40,660 bases of DNA from Anaerolineae bacterium clx_CAG2 (GTDB lineage: Bacteria; Chloroflexota; Anaerolineae; JAAEKA01): NCBI GenBank assembly GCA_014155705.1, contig JAAEKA010000042.1, positions 1 to 40,660 on the forward strand. Reading direction: 5' to 3'. The position numbers and the translations under genes are program-made. Under the pieces are notes generated by a model, which was not told where the DNA came from, searched no databases, and was given only the letters and a program-made list of their open reading frames with translations. Numbering within the stretch: the stretch's first letter is position 1; the number at the start of each line of letters is the position of its first letter. Positions 1 through 8,408 of the stretch are shown here, in pieces.

Positions 1-670
1 GGATCTCGTGCGGCCCTTGGACGGCGACGGCCGCCATCGGCCGGCCTTCAGCCAGGTCTACCACCGCGCGGGCCGTTGCGTCGATGGGCCGCTCCAGCCG
101 GCGGGCCAGCAGCAGTCCAATTGCTACGCCCAGGACGATCTCCAGCAGCAGCGCGGCAATCATGATCTGGCGCAACCGGCCGACCAGTGAGTTCAACCCC
201 GTCAGCGTTTTGATCACACCTACTACCCCCACCACCCGGCCCGAGGCATCGATGACCGGCGCCAGCACCTCGACCCCCTGTCCGTCCAGGCCGTAGCTGA
301 CCAGGATGCTGGTCTCCCCCTGGAGCGCTGTATCGATGCCGGCCGGCCGCAAGAACTGGCTGCCACGGTCGCCTTCCGTGCCCGCTGCAGCCAGAGCCTG
401 GCCATCAGACGACAACAGCAGCACGCGGCCATCCAGCGAGACGGCCAGGCTGGCGACGAACGACTGGGCCAGCTCTGGGTTATCCAGAACCTCCAACTGA
501 CGGCGGACAGCCTGTGCCAGCAGCGTGGCCTGTTCGGTCGCGCGCTGCGTGAGGCCGGTCAGCAGCACCTGGGTTTCGATCAAGACCAGCAACGCGAGGG
601 TAAGGAGCGGCAGGACGATGAGCAGGGGCAGGATATGGCTGAGGACGAGCTGGCCGCGCAGTGTTCGCAT
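1..670 (-). CDS. Sensor histidine kinase, N-terminal part (runs off the window)
   Basis: The frame is open from an ATG at 670 to the window edge, giving 223 residues. Hydrophobic segments at about residues 8-32 and 167-189 flank an extracytoplasmic domain of about 130 residues. The second segment runs into a HAMP-like linker (RRLERPIDATARAV, ending GPHEI at the edge). This is the usual N-terminal layout of a membrane sensor kinase. The catalytic DHp/ATPase part lies outside the window, so kinase activity is inferred from this layout and from the response regulator that ends 6 bases upstream. The domain may be a single-Cache-like sensor (pattern LLSSDGQ...APVIDASGRVVGVVGV), but its ligand cannot be named. 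It is the last visible gene of the moxR/bat operon. Confidence 0.8.
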   Translation of the reverse strand, partial: MRTLRGQLVLSHILPLLIVLPLLTLALLVLIETQVLLTGLTQRATEQATLLAQAVRRQLEVLDNPELAQSFVASLAVSLDGRVLLLSSDGQALAAAGTEGDRGSQFLRPAGIDTALQGETSILVSYGLDGQGVEVLAPVIDASGRVVGVVGVIKTLTGLNSLVGRLRQIMIAALLLEIVLGVAIGLLLARRLERPIDATARAVVDLAEGRPMAAVAVQGPHEI

Positions 671-676
671 GGCAGC

Positions 677-1372
677 CTACTCCTGGGACGCCAGCTTATA
701 GCCGACGCCGCGCACGTTGAGGATGCGAGTGGGATGGTTGGGATCGGCTTCGATCTTCTCGCGCAGCCAGCGCACGTGAACATAGACCACCTGCGACTCG
801 CCGCTGTATTCGGCCCCCCAGACACGCGCCAACAGGTCGTCGATAGAGAGCACCTTGCCCGCCTCCAGCGCCAGCGCGTGCAGCAGACCGAACTCGCGCG
901 CCGTCAATTCCACCGGCCGGCCGGCGACGGATACCGTATGCGCGTCGGGGTCGATGGCCAGGTCCCCCACCACCAGCGCACTGGATTCTGTGAAACTGAT
1001 TGGCAGAGCTGCGCCGCGGCGCAATACCGCCTTGACCCGCGCCAGCAACACGTCCGGATTGAAGGGCTTGGTGATGTAGTCGTCGGCGCCCAGCTCCAGA
1101 CCCAAAATCGTGTCCAGCTCGCGGCGGCGAGCCGACACAAAGATTACCGGGGTTGCAGCCTGCTGCTTGAACTGGCGTAGCGCCTCCAGCCCGTCCATAC
1201 CGGGCAGGCCGATGTCCAGCAGGATCAGGTCGGGCGGATCACGCCGCGCCAAGGCCAGTGCGTCCTCGGCGCAGCCGGCTGTGCTGGTACGATAGCCGGC
1301 CTGCTCGAGCTGCAGACCGGTGCTGCGCCGCATCAGGGCGTCGTCGTCAACCAGGAGAATGTGTTGGGCCAT
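677..1372 (-). CDS. OmpR/PhoB-family response regulator
   Basis: This 231-residue two-component regulator has an N-terminal receiver domain with the acidic pocket VDDD near residues 8-11. The phospho-acceptor Asp53 is in LLLDIGLPGMDG, and the conserved Lys102 is in TKPF. The C-terminal winged helix (about 130-228) contains the typical ELTAREFGLL and RGVGYKL signatures. I chose the ATG at 1372 (MAQHILLVDDD), because the longer in-frame start at 1399 would add nine residues ahead of the receiver fold and overlap the upstream gene. The partner kinase starts 6 bases downstream. Placement at the end of the bat operon suggests the pair senses envelope state and may control this operon. CTTAAGAC direct repeats upstream of moxR are a candidate binding site. 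Confidence 0.92.
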   Translation of the reverse strand: MAQHILLVDDDALMRRSTGLQLEQAGYRTSTAGCAEDALALARRDPPDLILLDIGLPGMDGLEALRQFKQQAATPVIFVSARRRELDTILGLELGADDYITKPFNPDVLLARVKAVLRRGAALPISFTESSALVVGDLAIDPDAHTVSVAGRPVELTAREFGLLHALALEAGKVLSIDDLLARVWGAEYSGESQVVYVHVRWLREKIEADPNHPTRILNVRGVGYKLASQE

Positions 1373-1395
1373 GATGCGCTGGATTCTACCACCAA

Positions 1396-1896
1396 TCATC
1401 CAAACTCAAAATGACGACGTTTGACCAGCGCCAACAAGCCCAGCGTGAACCACGCGCCCAGAGACAGCAGCGCCAGTTCGTCGACGGTCAGCCAGCGACG
1501 TGCGGCTGCGGCCATGGCGGCCAGAAGACCGGCCGATGGGCGGCTCTTCGGTCCCAGCGTCTCCTGGGCCAGGGCGAGGTTGGCGCGAATGTCGGTATCG
1601 CGCGGGGCCAGGGCAGCCGCCTGCTCGTAAGCTGCCAGAGCTCGGCTTGCGTCGCCTTGCAGGAAGTAAGCGTTGCCCAGGTTGTAGTGCAGGACGGCGT
1701 TGCGCGGGTTTTGCGCAATCAACTGCTCGTACATCTGCGCGGCTTCGCTGAAATGGCCGGCGTTGACCAACTGATTGGCCGCCAGCAGAGCCTGGGCATT
1801 GGTATGCGTCGTGCTGGATGACGATTGAACGGTGAAGACCAGCCCGGCCAGCAGGGCCAGGCCAAGCAGGGTGATGGCAAAGACGGATCGTTTCAT
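1396..1896 (-). CDS. BatE-like TPR membrane protein, short form
   Basis: The protein has 166 residues. An N-terminal membrane anchor or signal (about 7-24) is followed by two to three tetratricopeptide repeats (about 36-115, with NAVLHYNLGNAYFLQGDASRALAAYEQA) and a second hydrophobic segment near 140-158 ending in KRRHFEFG. TPR repeats followed by a membrane segment at this place in a bat operon is the BatE arrangement. BatE proteins I know of usually continue with further membrane or C-terminal domains. Here the frame stops just after the first post-TPR segment, so it is a short form or a truncated product. It lies between BatD (24 bases upstream) and the response regulator (23 bases downstream). 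A role as a scaffold for VWA proteins at the membrane is inferred. Confidence 0.75.
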   Translation of the reverse strand: MKRSVFAITLLGLALLAGLVFTVQSSSSTTHTNAQALLAANQLVNAGHFSEAAQMYEQLIAQNPRNAVLHYNLGNAYFLQGDASRALAAYEQAAALAPRDTDIRANLALAQETLGPKSRPSAGLLAAMAAAARRWLTVDELALLSLGAWFTLGLLALVKRRHFEFG

Positions 1897-1920
1897 ACAA
1901 ACCTCTCACAGGCGCTGATG

Positions 1921-3852
1921 TTAGAACTGCTGATCGAGAGCCTTGATCAATTGCTGGGTATCGGCCAGCAGATCGCTGCTACTAGCGGCATAACCCGCCG
2001 GCGCATAGCGACCTGCCTCGCATTGGACCAGCAATGCTTGCACGCGGGCCGCCAGGTCTGGCGAGACGTTGTGAACCAGCAGCAGGTCGGCCAGGGAGCG
2101 CCGGGTCAGCCCCGTCACTGGCCGCTGTAGCCTGGCGCCGATGTACTCGGTCAGGATATGGCTGGCAGCTTCGCCGGCGATCTCGGGATGCTTCCCGGCC
2201 TCACGCAGCGCCCGGTTGGCCTGTTGGATAGCCCGCTCGCTGCGCAGGGTAGCTGCGTTGGCTGCGCTCAACCGCTGCCGCCGCTGCCAGGCAGACTGGC
2301 CAGCAACCAACATCACTGGTATGGCCCAGAGCGCCCAGAAGGCAGGCTGTTCGGTCAATGGCGCGTCAGCGACAAAGCCCTGCGCCGCGGCAGAGTCCTT
2401 GATGGGCCGGAGATCGGGTTGAGCCGCAGCGGCGCTGGTCGTTGCCGGCGCTGGCTCGGCCTGCGGTTGGCTAGCCTGTACGCTGCCGTCCGGCGCCACA
2501 GCCACGGTCATCGGTTCCGTGTTGATGGTCCGATATTGGCCGGCGGTTGGATCGAAATAGCTAAATTCAGCGGACGGCAGGTTCAACTGGCCAGGCTGCG
2601 TGGGTACCAGCATGCGCTCGATGCGACGCACACCGCCCCACAGGCCGTTCTGAATCTGGATGTCAGTTGTTGACTTACTGTCGAACGCGCGCCAGGCAGC
2701 GTCGTCAGCCCAAGCGGGGTCAGGCGCCTGCTCGATATTGCCGGCGCCGGAGATGACCACGCGCTGGGTGATGGCGTCGCCCACCTGGGCCTCAGCCTTG
2801 TCCACAGCGGACTCCATGACAAACTGGCCGACGGCGCCCTGGAAGCTGGCTGGCGCGCCGGAGGGCAGCGGCTGGACGTCCAGCGTCAGCGGCTGACTGG
2901 CAACCTCGATGCCCTGCGCGCCCAGAAAGTTGCCGGGCAGGGCCAGCCGGGCCGGATCGATGACGACCTGGCCCGCTACGGTGGGAAAGAGCACGTGTTG
3001 CAGCTCGGTGACCAGGTAGTTGCGACCGCCGGCCTCAGTGCTGTAGTTCGTCTGGTCAGGCAGCGCCTTGCTCCACGCGCCGCTGAAGGCTGGCGCCTGG
3101 TACTCGATGGCGCCGAAGGGGTCCATGGCCCGATAGAAACGCAGCGTGTAGAGCACCTGTTCGCCCTGATAGGGGGCAGTCTTGTCGACCGACGCCACGG
3201 CGTAGTAATCCTGGCCCTGTAAGGCGGTAGGCGCAGGGATCTCCTGCCATGAGGAGGCCGGACTGACCGGCAACTGCCCCAGGCCAGATTGCGATCCAGG
3301 GCCGGAACCCTGTTGCAGCACCTGGTCCAGCAGGCTAAACAGGTCGAACGGATCAGGGCTGCCCTGCAACAGGGATGGCAAGGCGCTGGAAGCCGGCGGC
3401 CTCTGCGGCGCGGTCGCAGCGCCCTGGGTCACGCTGACCACGATGGGTGCGGTGTTGCCCACTACCTGGCCTGCTACGACGATCTGGAAGGCCGGGATGG
3501 TCAAATCGCCGGTGCGCAGCGGCTGCAAGCGGTACTGGGTGACCGTCTGGGTCGTGGTGTTGCCGTTGACCGTGCGCATCTGCACGCCGCTGCTGGTTCC
3601 CAAGACCTGGAAGTCGTTCAGCGGCGGCAGGGCGGGCTGGCCGCTGGCGCCCTCGACGGCGATGCTGAGGGTCAGGGTGTCGCCGATGCCGATGGTGTTG
3701 CGGTCGACGCTGGCCGAAGCTGCGGGGACCTGGGCCGAGGCTGGCAGCGCTGCGATGGCCAGCACGAGCAGGCTGGCAGCGACAACCACCGCGCGGCGCA
3801 AGGCGCGGCCACGGGAAATCTGGTGAATGACTGTTTCAACGAGCGATTTCAT
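1921..3852 (-). CDS. batD: BatD-type oxygen-tolerance protein
   Basis: This 643-residue envelope protein has a signal sequence ending near ALPASAQ, at about residue 41. A long beta-rich region follows, with the BatD pattern of ASVDRNTIGIGDTLTLSI, then 'EVLYTLRFYRA'-like text near 220-240 and ERMLVPTQPGQLNLPS near 425. A membrane segment lies near 510 (ALWAIPVMLVAG), followed by a cytoplasmic tail of about 120 residues. BatD proteins (PF13584 family) are membrane-anchored partners of the VWA proteins BatA and BatB. I chose the ATG at 3852 because it follows a GGAG at a reasonable distance. The longer start at 3903 would overlap the preceding gene and push the signal peptide inward. Confidence 0.82.
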   Translation of the reverse strand: MKSLVETVIHQISRGRALRRAVVVAASLLVLAIAALPASAQVPAASASVDRNTIGIGDTLTLSIAVEGASGQPALPPLNDFQVLGTSSGVQMRTVNGNTTTQTVTQYRLQPLRTGDLTIPAFQIVVAGQVVGNTAPIVVSVTQGAATAPQRPPASSALPSLLQGSPDPFDLFSLLDQVLQQGSGPGSQSGLGQLPVSPASSWQEIPAPTALQGQDYYAVASVDKTAPYQGEQVLYTLRFYRAMDPFGAIEYQAPAFSGAWSKALPDQTNYSTEAGGRNYLVTELQHVLFPTVAGQVVIDPARLALPGNFLGAQGIEVASQPLTLDVQPLPSGAPASFQGAVGQFVMESAVDKAEAQVGDAITQRVVISGAGNIEQAPDPAWADDAAWRAFDSKSTTDIQIQNGLWGGVRRIERMLVPTQPGQLNLPSAEFSYFDPTAGQYRTINTEPMTVAVAPDGSVQASQPQAEPAPATTSAAAAQPDLRPIKDSAAAQGFVADAPLTEQPAFWALWAIPVMLVAGQSAWQRRQRLSAANAATLRSERAIQQANRALREAGKHPEIAGEAASHILTEYIGARLQRPVTGLTRRSLADLLLVHNVSPDLAARVQALLVQCEAGRYAPAGYAASSSDLLADTQQLIKALDQQF

Positions 3853-3887
3853 GACGCTATGCTCCACGGATTGCGCTGGCTCCGCAA

Positions 3888-5186
3888 TTACTGCTGGACC
3901 CACACGCGCGGCAACTGGATGCTGGCCAGATTGGGCTTTGGCAAGGCGCCCAGCCAGGCGTCGCCGCGGCCGGCGATGTCTTTGACCACACCGGCGCCAG
4001 TGGTTGCCGCTTGACCGGCTGCTGCCAGGACGTTCTGAAATGCGTCGCTTGCGCTGTCAGCGGCCCGGCCCGCAGTCGCCGCTGCGGTCTCGGTCACTCC
4101 TGACGGCAGCTCGAGCCGCGCGCTGTCATCCAGCGCCACGCCGGCCCACGGAATAGACAGGGCCGCCTGCGTTTCGACGAACGCGCCGTTTGAGCCCTTC
4201 TGGAACGGGACGAAGGCCGTGAGCTGTACGCTGCTGTCGAGCACGGTGTCGGGCGCGATGCTGGAGCGGACCACGCCGTCTAGCAGCATGCCTTCGGCGC
4301 TGAGCGTGAGCAACCCTTCCACGGCCAGCGGCCGGGCCTCGACGCCCAGCCAACGGCCCACTGCGCCGGACTCGATGCCCCACGCGCCGCCCAGCTTGAG
4401 CGATTCCTCGGCGTTCTTGCCCGCCAAGCCGGAGATCGTGACTTGCGTGCGCTGTCGCAGAGGCAGCGCGTCAGGAATCAAGGCTGACTGCTGAGCCAGT
4501 TCCTGTAACGGCCCGGCCAGCAGCATATCGGCGCTGGTGTTGACGATGACGTTGCCGGCCAGGTAGACCAGCGGCTCCACAGTGTCGATGACCAACGTCA
4601 GAACCTGCCCGGCGGGAGCGGAGAGGTTGAGCGAATCGCCGGTGCTGGCGACCCTGCCGGCCACATCCATGCCCGAGGCGATGTTAAAGAAAAGGTACTG
4701 GCGTTCAGCGTCCAGCGGCGCGCCCAGGCGGCTCAGGTTGGCGCCGGTGTCCAGGCCTATCTCGGCCAGGGCCGGCTGCACCATGCGGACATCGCTGAGC
4801 ACACCCAGGGTTGGGAAAGGCGTCTCGACCAGGCCGTGGAGCCGGGCGATGCGGTTGTCGTCGCCCATCTCCACGTCAAGCTGCGCCTTGGGCAGGGTGA
4901 GCTCGCCCACCGGCAGCGTTAGCCTCAGTTTATCGTCGATTTGTAGGTCGGCGCCGGCCGGCAATCCGCCGGGCCGGCCTTGCAGCGCCGACCAACCCAG
5001 CGTTGCGCCCAACTTGGCCAGCAGCGGCAGGCTGTCGGCCGGGGTCTCGATGGTACAGGCGCCATCGGCGCAGCGCACCGTTGCCGGCTGGGGCGCCGAC
5101 GTTTCGGCGCGGACATCTCCGCCTGTGGCGCCCACTAGCAGCGTGGCAGAAAGGATTGCTGGGATGAGTTTCTGGATGAATGGCAT
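3888..5186 (-). CDS. Secreted protein of unknown family within the bat operon
   Basis: This 432-residue protein has a typical signal peptide with a likely cut after DVRA (residues about 24-28). I recognise no family. The mature part has a short Cys-containing strand (VRCADGACTIETP), then alternating hydrophobic and polar strands, which suggests an extended beta structure. An Ala/Ser-rich helical stretch (TETAAATAGRAADSASDAFQNVLAAAGQ) precedes the C-terminus. There is no membrane anchor. I chose the ATG at 5186, which has a GAGGA upstream, over the ATG at 5201. It sits between batC and batD, with 35 bases to batD, so it is probably co-transcribed. I do not know this gene as a usual bat-operon member. 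Confidence 0.75.
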   Translation of the reverse strand: MPFIQKLIPAILSATLLVGATGGDVRAETSAPQPATVRCADGACTIETPADSLPLLAKLGATLGWSALQGRPGGLPAGADLQIDDKLRLTLPVGELTLPKAQLDVEMGDDNRIARLHGLVETPFPTLGVLSDVRMVQPALAEIGLDTGANLSRLGAPLDAERQYLFFNIASGMDVAGRVASTGDSLNLSAPAGQVLTLVIDTVEPLVYLAGNVIVNTSADMLLAGPLQELAQQSALIPDALPLRQRTQVTISGLAGKNAEESLKLGGAWGIESGAVGRWLGVEARPLAVEGLLTLSAEGMLLDGVVRSSIAPDTVLDSSVQLTAFVPFQKGSNGAFVETQAALSIPWAGVALDDSARLELPSGVTETAAATAGRAADSASDAFQNVLAAAGQAATTGAGVVKDIAGRGDAWLGALPKPNLASIQLPRVWVQQ

Positions 5187-5215
5187 GGTACGTTTCCTCA
5201 TGAGTCGTTGGGTTC

Positions 5216-5296
5216 AGGACTGGCAGTCCTGGTCAATCCGTCAAGCTATTCTCGATGTGTGACGATGGCCTGTTGCAGAGCAGGACTGTCAGTCCT
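5216..5296. repeat. Paired AGGACTGNCAGTCCT palindromes
   Basis: Two near-identical 15-nt inverted repeats lie at 5216-5230 (centre base G) and 5282-5296 (centre base T), 66 bases apart start to start. They sit in the gap between batC and the secreted-protein gene. The same motif occurs as a pair at 9425 and 9492, so this is a dispersed genomic repeat. Each can form a 7-bp hairpin, too short and U-poor to be an intrinsic terminator. Confidence 0.85.
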
Positions 5297-5306
5297 CTTG
5301 TATACG

Positions 5307-6239
5307 TCACCAATCCTGCACCGGCGCCCGGCCGAGCACCCGCAGGAACTGGCCCAGTCGGCTCTGCAGGGTATCGGACTTGCCGGCAATGGCGGCCAAC
5401 AGTTGGCGGGCCTGGTCCTGGGTCATGCGTTGGCCGGGGGCAAGCTGCGATCCGTCCTGCGGCTCGCCGTCTTGCTCCTGCTCAGCCTGAGCCTGGCCGT
5501 CCTGGCCTTGCTGCTGATCCTGCTGATCCTGATCGCCCTGGGACTGATTCTGCTGATCTTGCTGATTGCCTTGGTTCTGCTGCTTGTCTTGGCCCTGGCC
5601 GTTCTGTTCTTGATCCTGGCTCTGCTGCTCGTCCTGGCCTTCACCGTCCTGCTGTTGATCCTGATCCTGCTGGCTCTGTTGATCTTGTTGATCCTGACCT
5701 TGTTGGTCCTGATTCTCTTGATTCTGCTGATCTTGTTGCTCTTGTTGATCCTGGTTCTGCTGCTCCTCCTGCTCTTGCTGTTCTTGTTGTTGCTTCTGCT
5801 GCAAGGCCAGCTCCAGGTTGACCTTGGCGTCCAGGTCGTCAGGGTTGCGCAGCAGCGCCTGGCGATAGGCCTCGATGGCCGCATCCCAGCCCTGCGTGTT
5901 GAAGGCCGAGTTGCCGGCGTTGAAGAAGTTGTTCTGCGCCAGGGCGTCGGACTGAGCGACCTGGGCCGCCGCTTGCAGGGCCTTGAGCGCTTCCTCGTAC
6001 TGGCCCGCGCGGTAGAGCACGTTGGCCGCGTTGTAATAGGGCTCGGCCAGCTCCGGCGACCTGGCCTGCGCCTCACTATAGGCTTGCAGCGCCTCGTCGT
6101 AAGCTTGCTGCGCAAAGGCCTCGTTGCCGTCGGCGGTCAGCCGCGCCGCCGACGGGCTGCAGGCGGCCAACAGCAGCGCCAGCGCCGCCAACGCCATAAC
6201 GATGAAAATCGGTTTTATGCTGATCATAGGGTCATTCAT
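5307..6239 (-). CDS. batC: BatC-like TPR lipoprotein with Gln-rich tail
   Basis: The protein has 310 residues. A lipoprotein signal ends at LLLAAC, so the mature protein should be lipid-anchored at that Cys. Three to four tetratricopeptide repeats follow (about residues 30-140: GNEAFAQQAYDEALQAYSEA, NAANVLYRAGQYEEALKAL, AGNSAFNTQGWDAAIEAYRQAL). Residues about 146-262 are extreme low complexity, built mainly of Gln, Asp and Glu with some Asn and Gly. The C-terminus (MTQDQARQLLAAI ... VQDW) is a short conserved BatC-like end. I chose the ATG at 6239; the ATG at 6227 is also possible, and the start at 6329 would overlap batB. The long leucine-rich reading frame on the other strand is only the antisense of the Gln tract. 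Confidence 0.85.
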   Translation of the reverse strand: MNDPMISIKPIFIVMALAALALLLAACSPSAARLTADGNEAFAQQAYDEALQAYSEAQARSPELAEPYYNAANVLYRAGQYEEALKALQAAAQVAQSDALAQNNFFNAGNSAFNTQGWDAAIEAYRQALLRNPDDLDAKVNLELALQQKQQQEQQEQEEQQNQDQQEQQDQQNQENQDQQGQDQQDQQSQQDQDQQQDGEGQDEQQSQDQEQNGQGQDKQQNQGNQQDQQNQSQGDQDQQDQQQGQDGQAQAEQEQDGEPQDGSQLAPGQRMTQDQARQLLAAIAGKSDTLQSRLGQFLRVLGRAPVQDW

Positions 6240-6297
6240 CTCGGTATGGTGGTGGAGCCGGGCGAACTTATCATGCGCGCCCAACGCCTCCGCGCCT

Positions 6298-7362
6298 TCA
6301 TCCGCTTCGTGGTTTCGTGGTCCAGACACTTTGCCAGGGTCGCGTCTGCTTGACCGGCGTCCGCTCTCGAATTCGATCAGGGATCAGTTGGGCTACTACC
6401 AGCGCCAACAAGGCCAGGGCCAGGAAGATCTGGTAGCGCTCGATCATCCGCACGGCTTGGCGGCTCTGCACCTGGGCGCGCTGCAGACCATCGATCTCAG
6501 CCAGCAAGCTGGCCAACTCGCTGCCGTCAGCCGTGGCCCGGTAGTACTGGCCGCCGGCCGCTGCGGCGATGGCCTGCAGGGTCGCCTCGTCCATGCGCGA
6601 GATGGCCGGGTTGCCCTGCGCGTCCTGCTTGTAGCCGACGACGCGGCCGCTCTGGTCGGTCTCTGGCACCCGATCGCCCTCGGGGGTGCCGAAGCCGATG
6701 GCGTAGATCAACACGCCCTGCTCCGCCGCCTCTTTGGCCGCGGCCAATGGATCGCTTTCCACGTCCTCACCGTCGGTCATCACTACCAGCACCTTCTGGC
6801 TGGCCAGCTTGGGGTCGAAAGCCGCCGTGGCTGTGCGGATGGCGTCGCCGATCACCGTGCCGGGACGGGAGATCAGGCGGGGGCCGGCGTCGCGCAGATA
6901 GCTCAGCGCGGTGGTATAGTCCGAGGTCAGCGGCACCTGTACGAAGGCTGCGCCGGAGAAAGGAACGATGCCGATCTCGTCGCCCTTAAGCTGCGCTGTC
7001 AGATCGCGAATCTCCAGCTTGGCCCGGTCCAGCCGGCTGGGCTGGATGTCCTGCGCCAGCATGCTCTGCGATACGTCCAGGGCTACGATCACCTGCAGGC
7101 CCTCCTGGTCGACCTCCTGCACCTCGCTGCCCCATTGGGGCCGGGCGATGGCGACGAGGAGCATGGCCAGAGCGAAGAGGGTCAGCGCCGCCTGCCAGCG
7201 CCGGCCGCGCCCGTTGACCGCAGCGCTCAAGCGCTGGATCAGCGACGGATCGCCCAGGCGTGCCAACGCACGCCGGCGCTGCCGGCCGGACCACAGCAGA
7301 AACAACGCAGCCGCAGGGACCAACAGCAGCGCAAGTAGAAATTGTGGGTTGGCGAACGTCAT
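6298..7362 (-). CDS. batB: BatB-type von Willebrand factor A membrane protein
   Basis: This 354-residue protein begins with the BatA/B N-terminal membrane module (FANPQFLLALLLVPAAALFLL, then a second segment ending VAIARPQWG). A VWA domain spans about residues 88-290. Its metal-ion adhesion site is intact, with DVSQS (DxSxS), a downstream Thr in PLTSDYT and TDGED. A C-terminal membrane helix (QIFLALALLALVVAQLIP) closes the protein. The VWA domain should therefore sit between two membrane anchors, as is typical of Bat proteins that partner MoxR ATPases. The start codon overlaps the batA stop (ATGA), which indicates translational coupling. Confidence 0.9.
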   Translation of the reverse strand: MTFANPQFLLALLLVPAAALFLLWSGRQRRRALARLGDPSLIQRLSAAVNGRGRRWQAALTLFALAMLLVAIARPQWGSEVQEVDQEGLQVIVALDVSQSMLAQDIQPSRLDRAKLEIRDLTAQLKGDEIGIVPFSGAAFVQVPLTSDYTTALSYLRDAGPRLISRPGTVIGDAIRTATAAFDPKLASQKVLVVMTDGEDVESDPLAAAKEAAEQGVLIYAIGFGTPEGDRVPETDQSGRVVGYKQDAQGNPAISRMDEATLQAIAAAAGGQYYRATADGSELASLLAEIDGLQRAQVQSRQAVRMIERYQIFLALALLALVVAQLIPDRIRERTPVKQTRPWQSVWTTKPRSG

Positions 7363-8408
7363 GGCAGCCTCCGGAACACTGTTTGGCCCAACACCAATTC
7401 CAGCAGCAGGAAGAGCAGCGCCGGAACCATCAGCCAGCCGGCCAGCTCCTGGTATTGGTTGAAGACCTGCACCTCGACCTGCGACTTCTCCAGTTGGTCG
7501 ATGGCGTCGTAGATGGCCCGCAGGTCGCGGGTGTCCTCGGCCCGGAAATAGCGGCCGCCTGTGATGTCGGCCACCTGGCGCAGGGTCTCTTCGTCGATCT
7601 CGCTCTCGCGATAGGCGATCTGCGTGCCGCCAAACATGCCCTGCACAGGCACCGGCACCTGGCCCGTCTTGGCCGCGCCGATGGTGTAGACCTTGACGCC
7701 CAGCGCCTTGGCCGCCTCGGCCGCGGTCAGCGGGTCGATCTCGCCCGCGTTGTGGACGCCGTCGGTGAGCAGGATCATGACCTTGCTTTTGGCGTCGCTG
7801 TTGACCAGCATGTTGGCCGCGTTGGCCATGCCCAGGCCGATCGCTGTGCCGTCGTCCAGGCTCAGGTCGGTGGCCAGCTCCACCTGCGCCAGCGAGCGGC
7901 CCAGCGCGTTGCGGTCCAGGGTCAGCGGGGCCTGGCTGAAGGCCTCGGCGGCGAACACTACCAGGCCGATCTTGTCGTAGGGCCGCTCGGCGATGAACTC
8001 GCCGATCACCTGCTTGGCGGCCTGCAGGCGGTTGTTGGGCTGAAAGTCCAGCGCCGCCATGCTGCCGGAGATGTCCAGCGCAAGGGCGATGTCCACGCCC
8101 TCGCCCTTGATCGTCTCCTGACCCTGCACGATCTGCGGCCGGGCCAGGGCGACGACGATGAGGGCGATGGCCAGCAGGCGCATGGCGGTCAGCACGGAAC
8201 GGAAGGTCACCCGCCAGGAGCGGGGCAGGTCGCGCGCCAGGCTGGCGGCGGAATAGGTCAACGTGGCCGGCCGGGCGCTGCGGCGCTGACTGTTGCTCGA
8301 ACGGCCTAACAGGCTGCGCGCGGCCAGCAGGGCCACGACCAGCAGCAGGCCCAGCAACAGCGGGCTGGCGAATTGAAAGCTGGAGGTCGCTGCAGCGGGC
8401 GTGGTCAT
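7359..8408 (-). CDS. batA: BatA-type von Willebrand factor A membrane protein
   Basis: This 349-residue protein has the same layout as its downstream neighbour BatB. Two N-terminal membrane segments are followed by a VWA domain (about 100-300) with the MIDAS motif DISGSM and the later Asp in LLTDGVHN, and then a C-terminal helix (LAGWLMVPALLFLLLELVLG). The two proteins are clear paralogues and probably work together, as BatA and BatB do in other bacteria. Its start codon overlaps the stop of the preceding gene (ATGA), and its stop overlaps the batB start. The three reading frames are therefore tightly coupled. Confidence 0.9.
   Translation of the reverse strand: MTTPAAATSSFQFASPLLLGLLLVVALLAARSLLGRSSNSQRRSARPATLTYSAASLARDLPRSWRVTFRSVLTAMRLLAIALIVVALARPQIVQGQETIKGEGVDIALALDISGSMAALDFQPNNRLQAAKQVIGEFIAERPYDKIGLVVFAAEAFSQAPLTLDRNALGRSLAQVELATDLSLDDGTAIGLGMANAANMLVNSDAKSKVMILLTDGVHNAGEIDPLTAAEAAKALGVKVYTIGAAKTGQVPVPVQGMFGGTQIAYRESEIDEETLRQVADITGGRYFRAEDTRDLRAIYDAIDQLEKSQVEVQVFNQYQELAGWLMVPALLFLLLELVLGQTVFRRLP

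Noticed and set aside
5208-6353. Long plus-strand frame rich in leucine
   Set aside because: It is the exact antisense of the Gln-rich batC region, and the leucine runs follow from complementing CAG/CAA codons. It has no ribosome-binding site and crosses a gene border.
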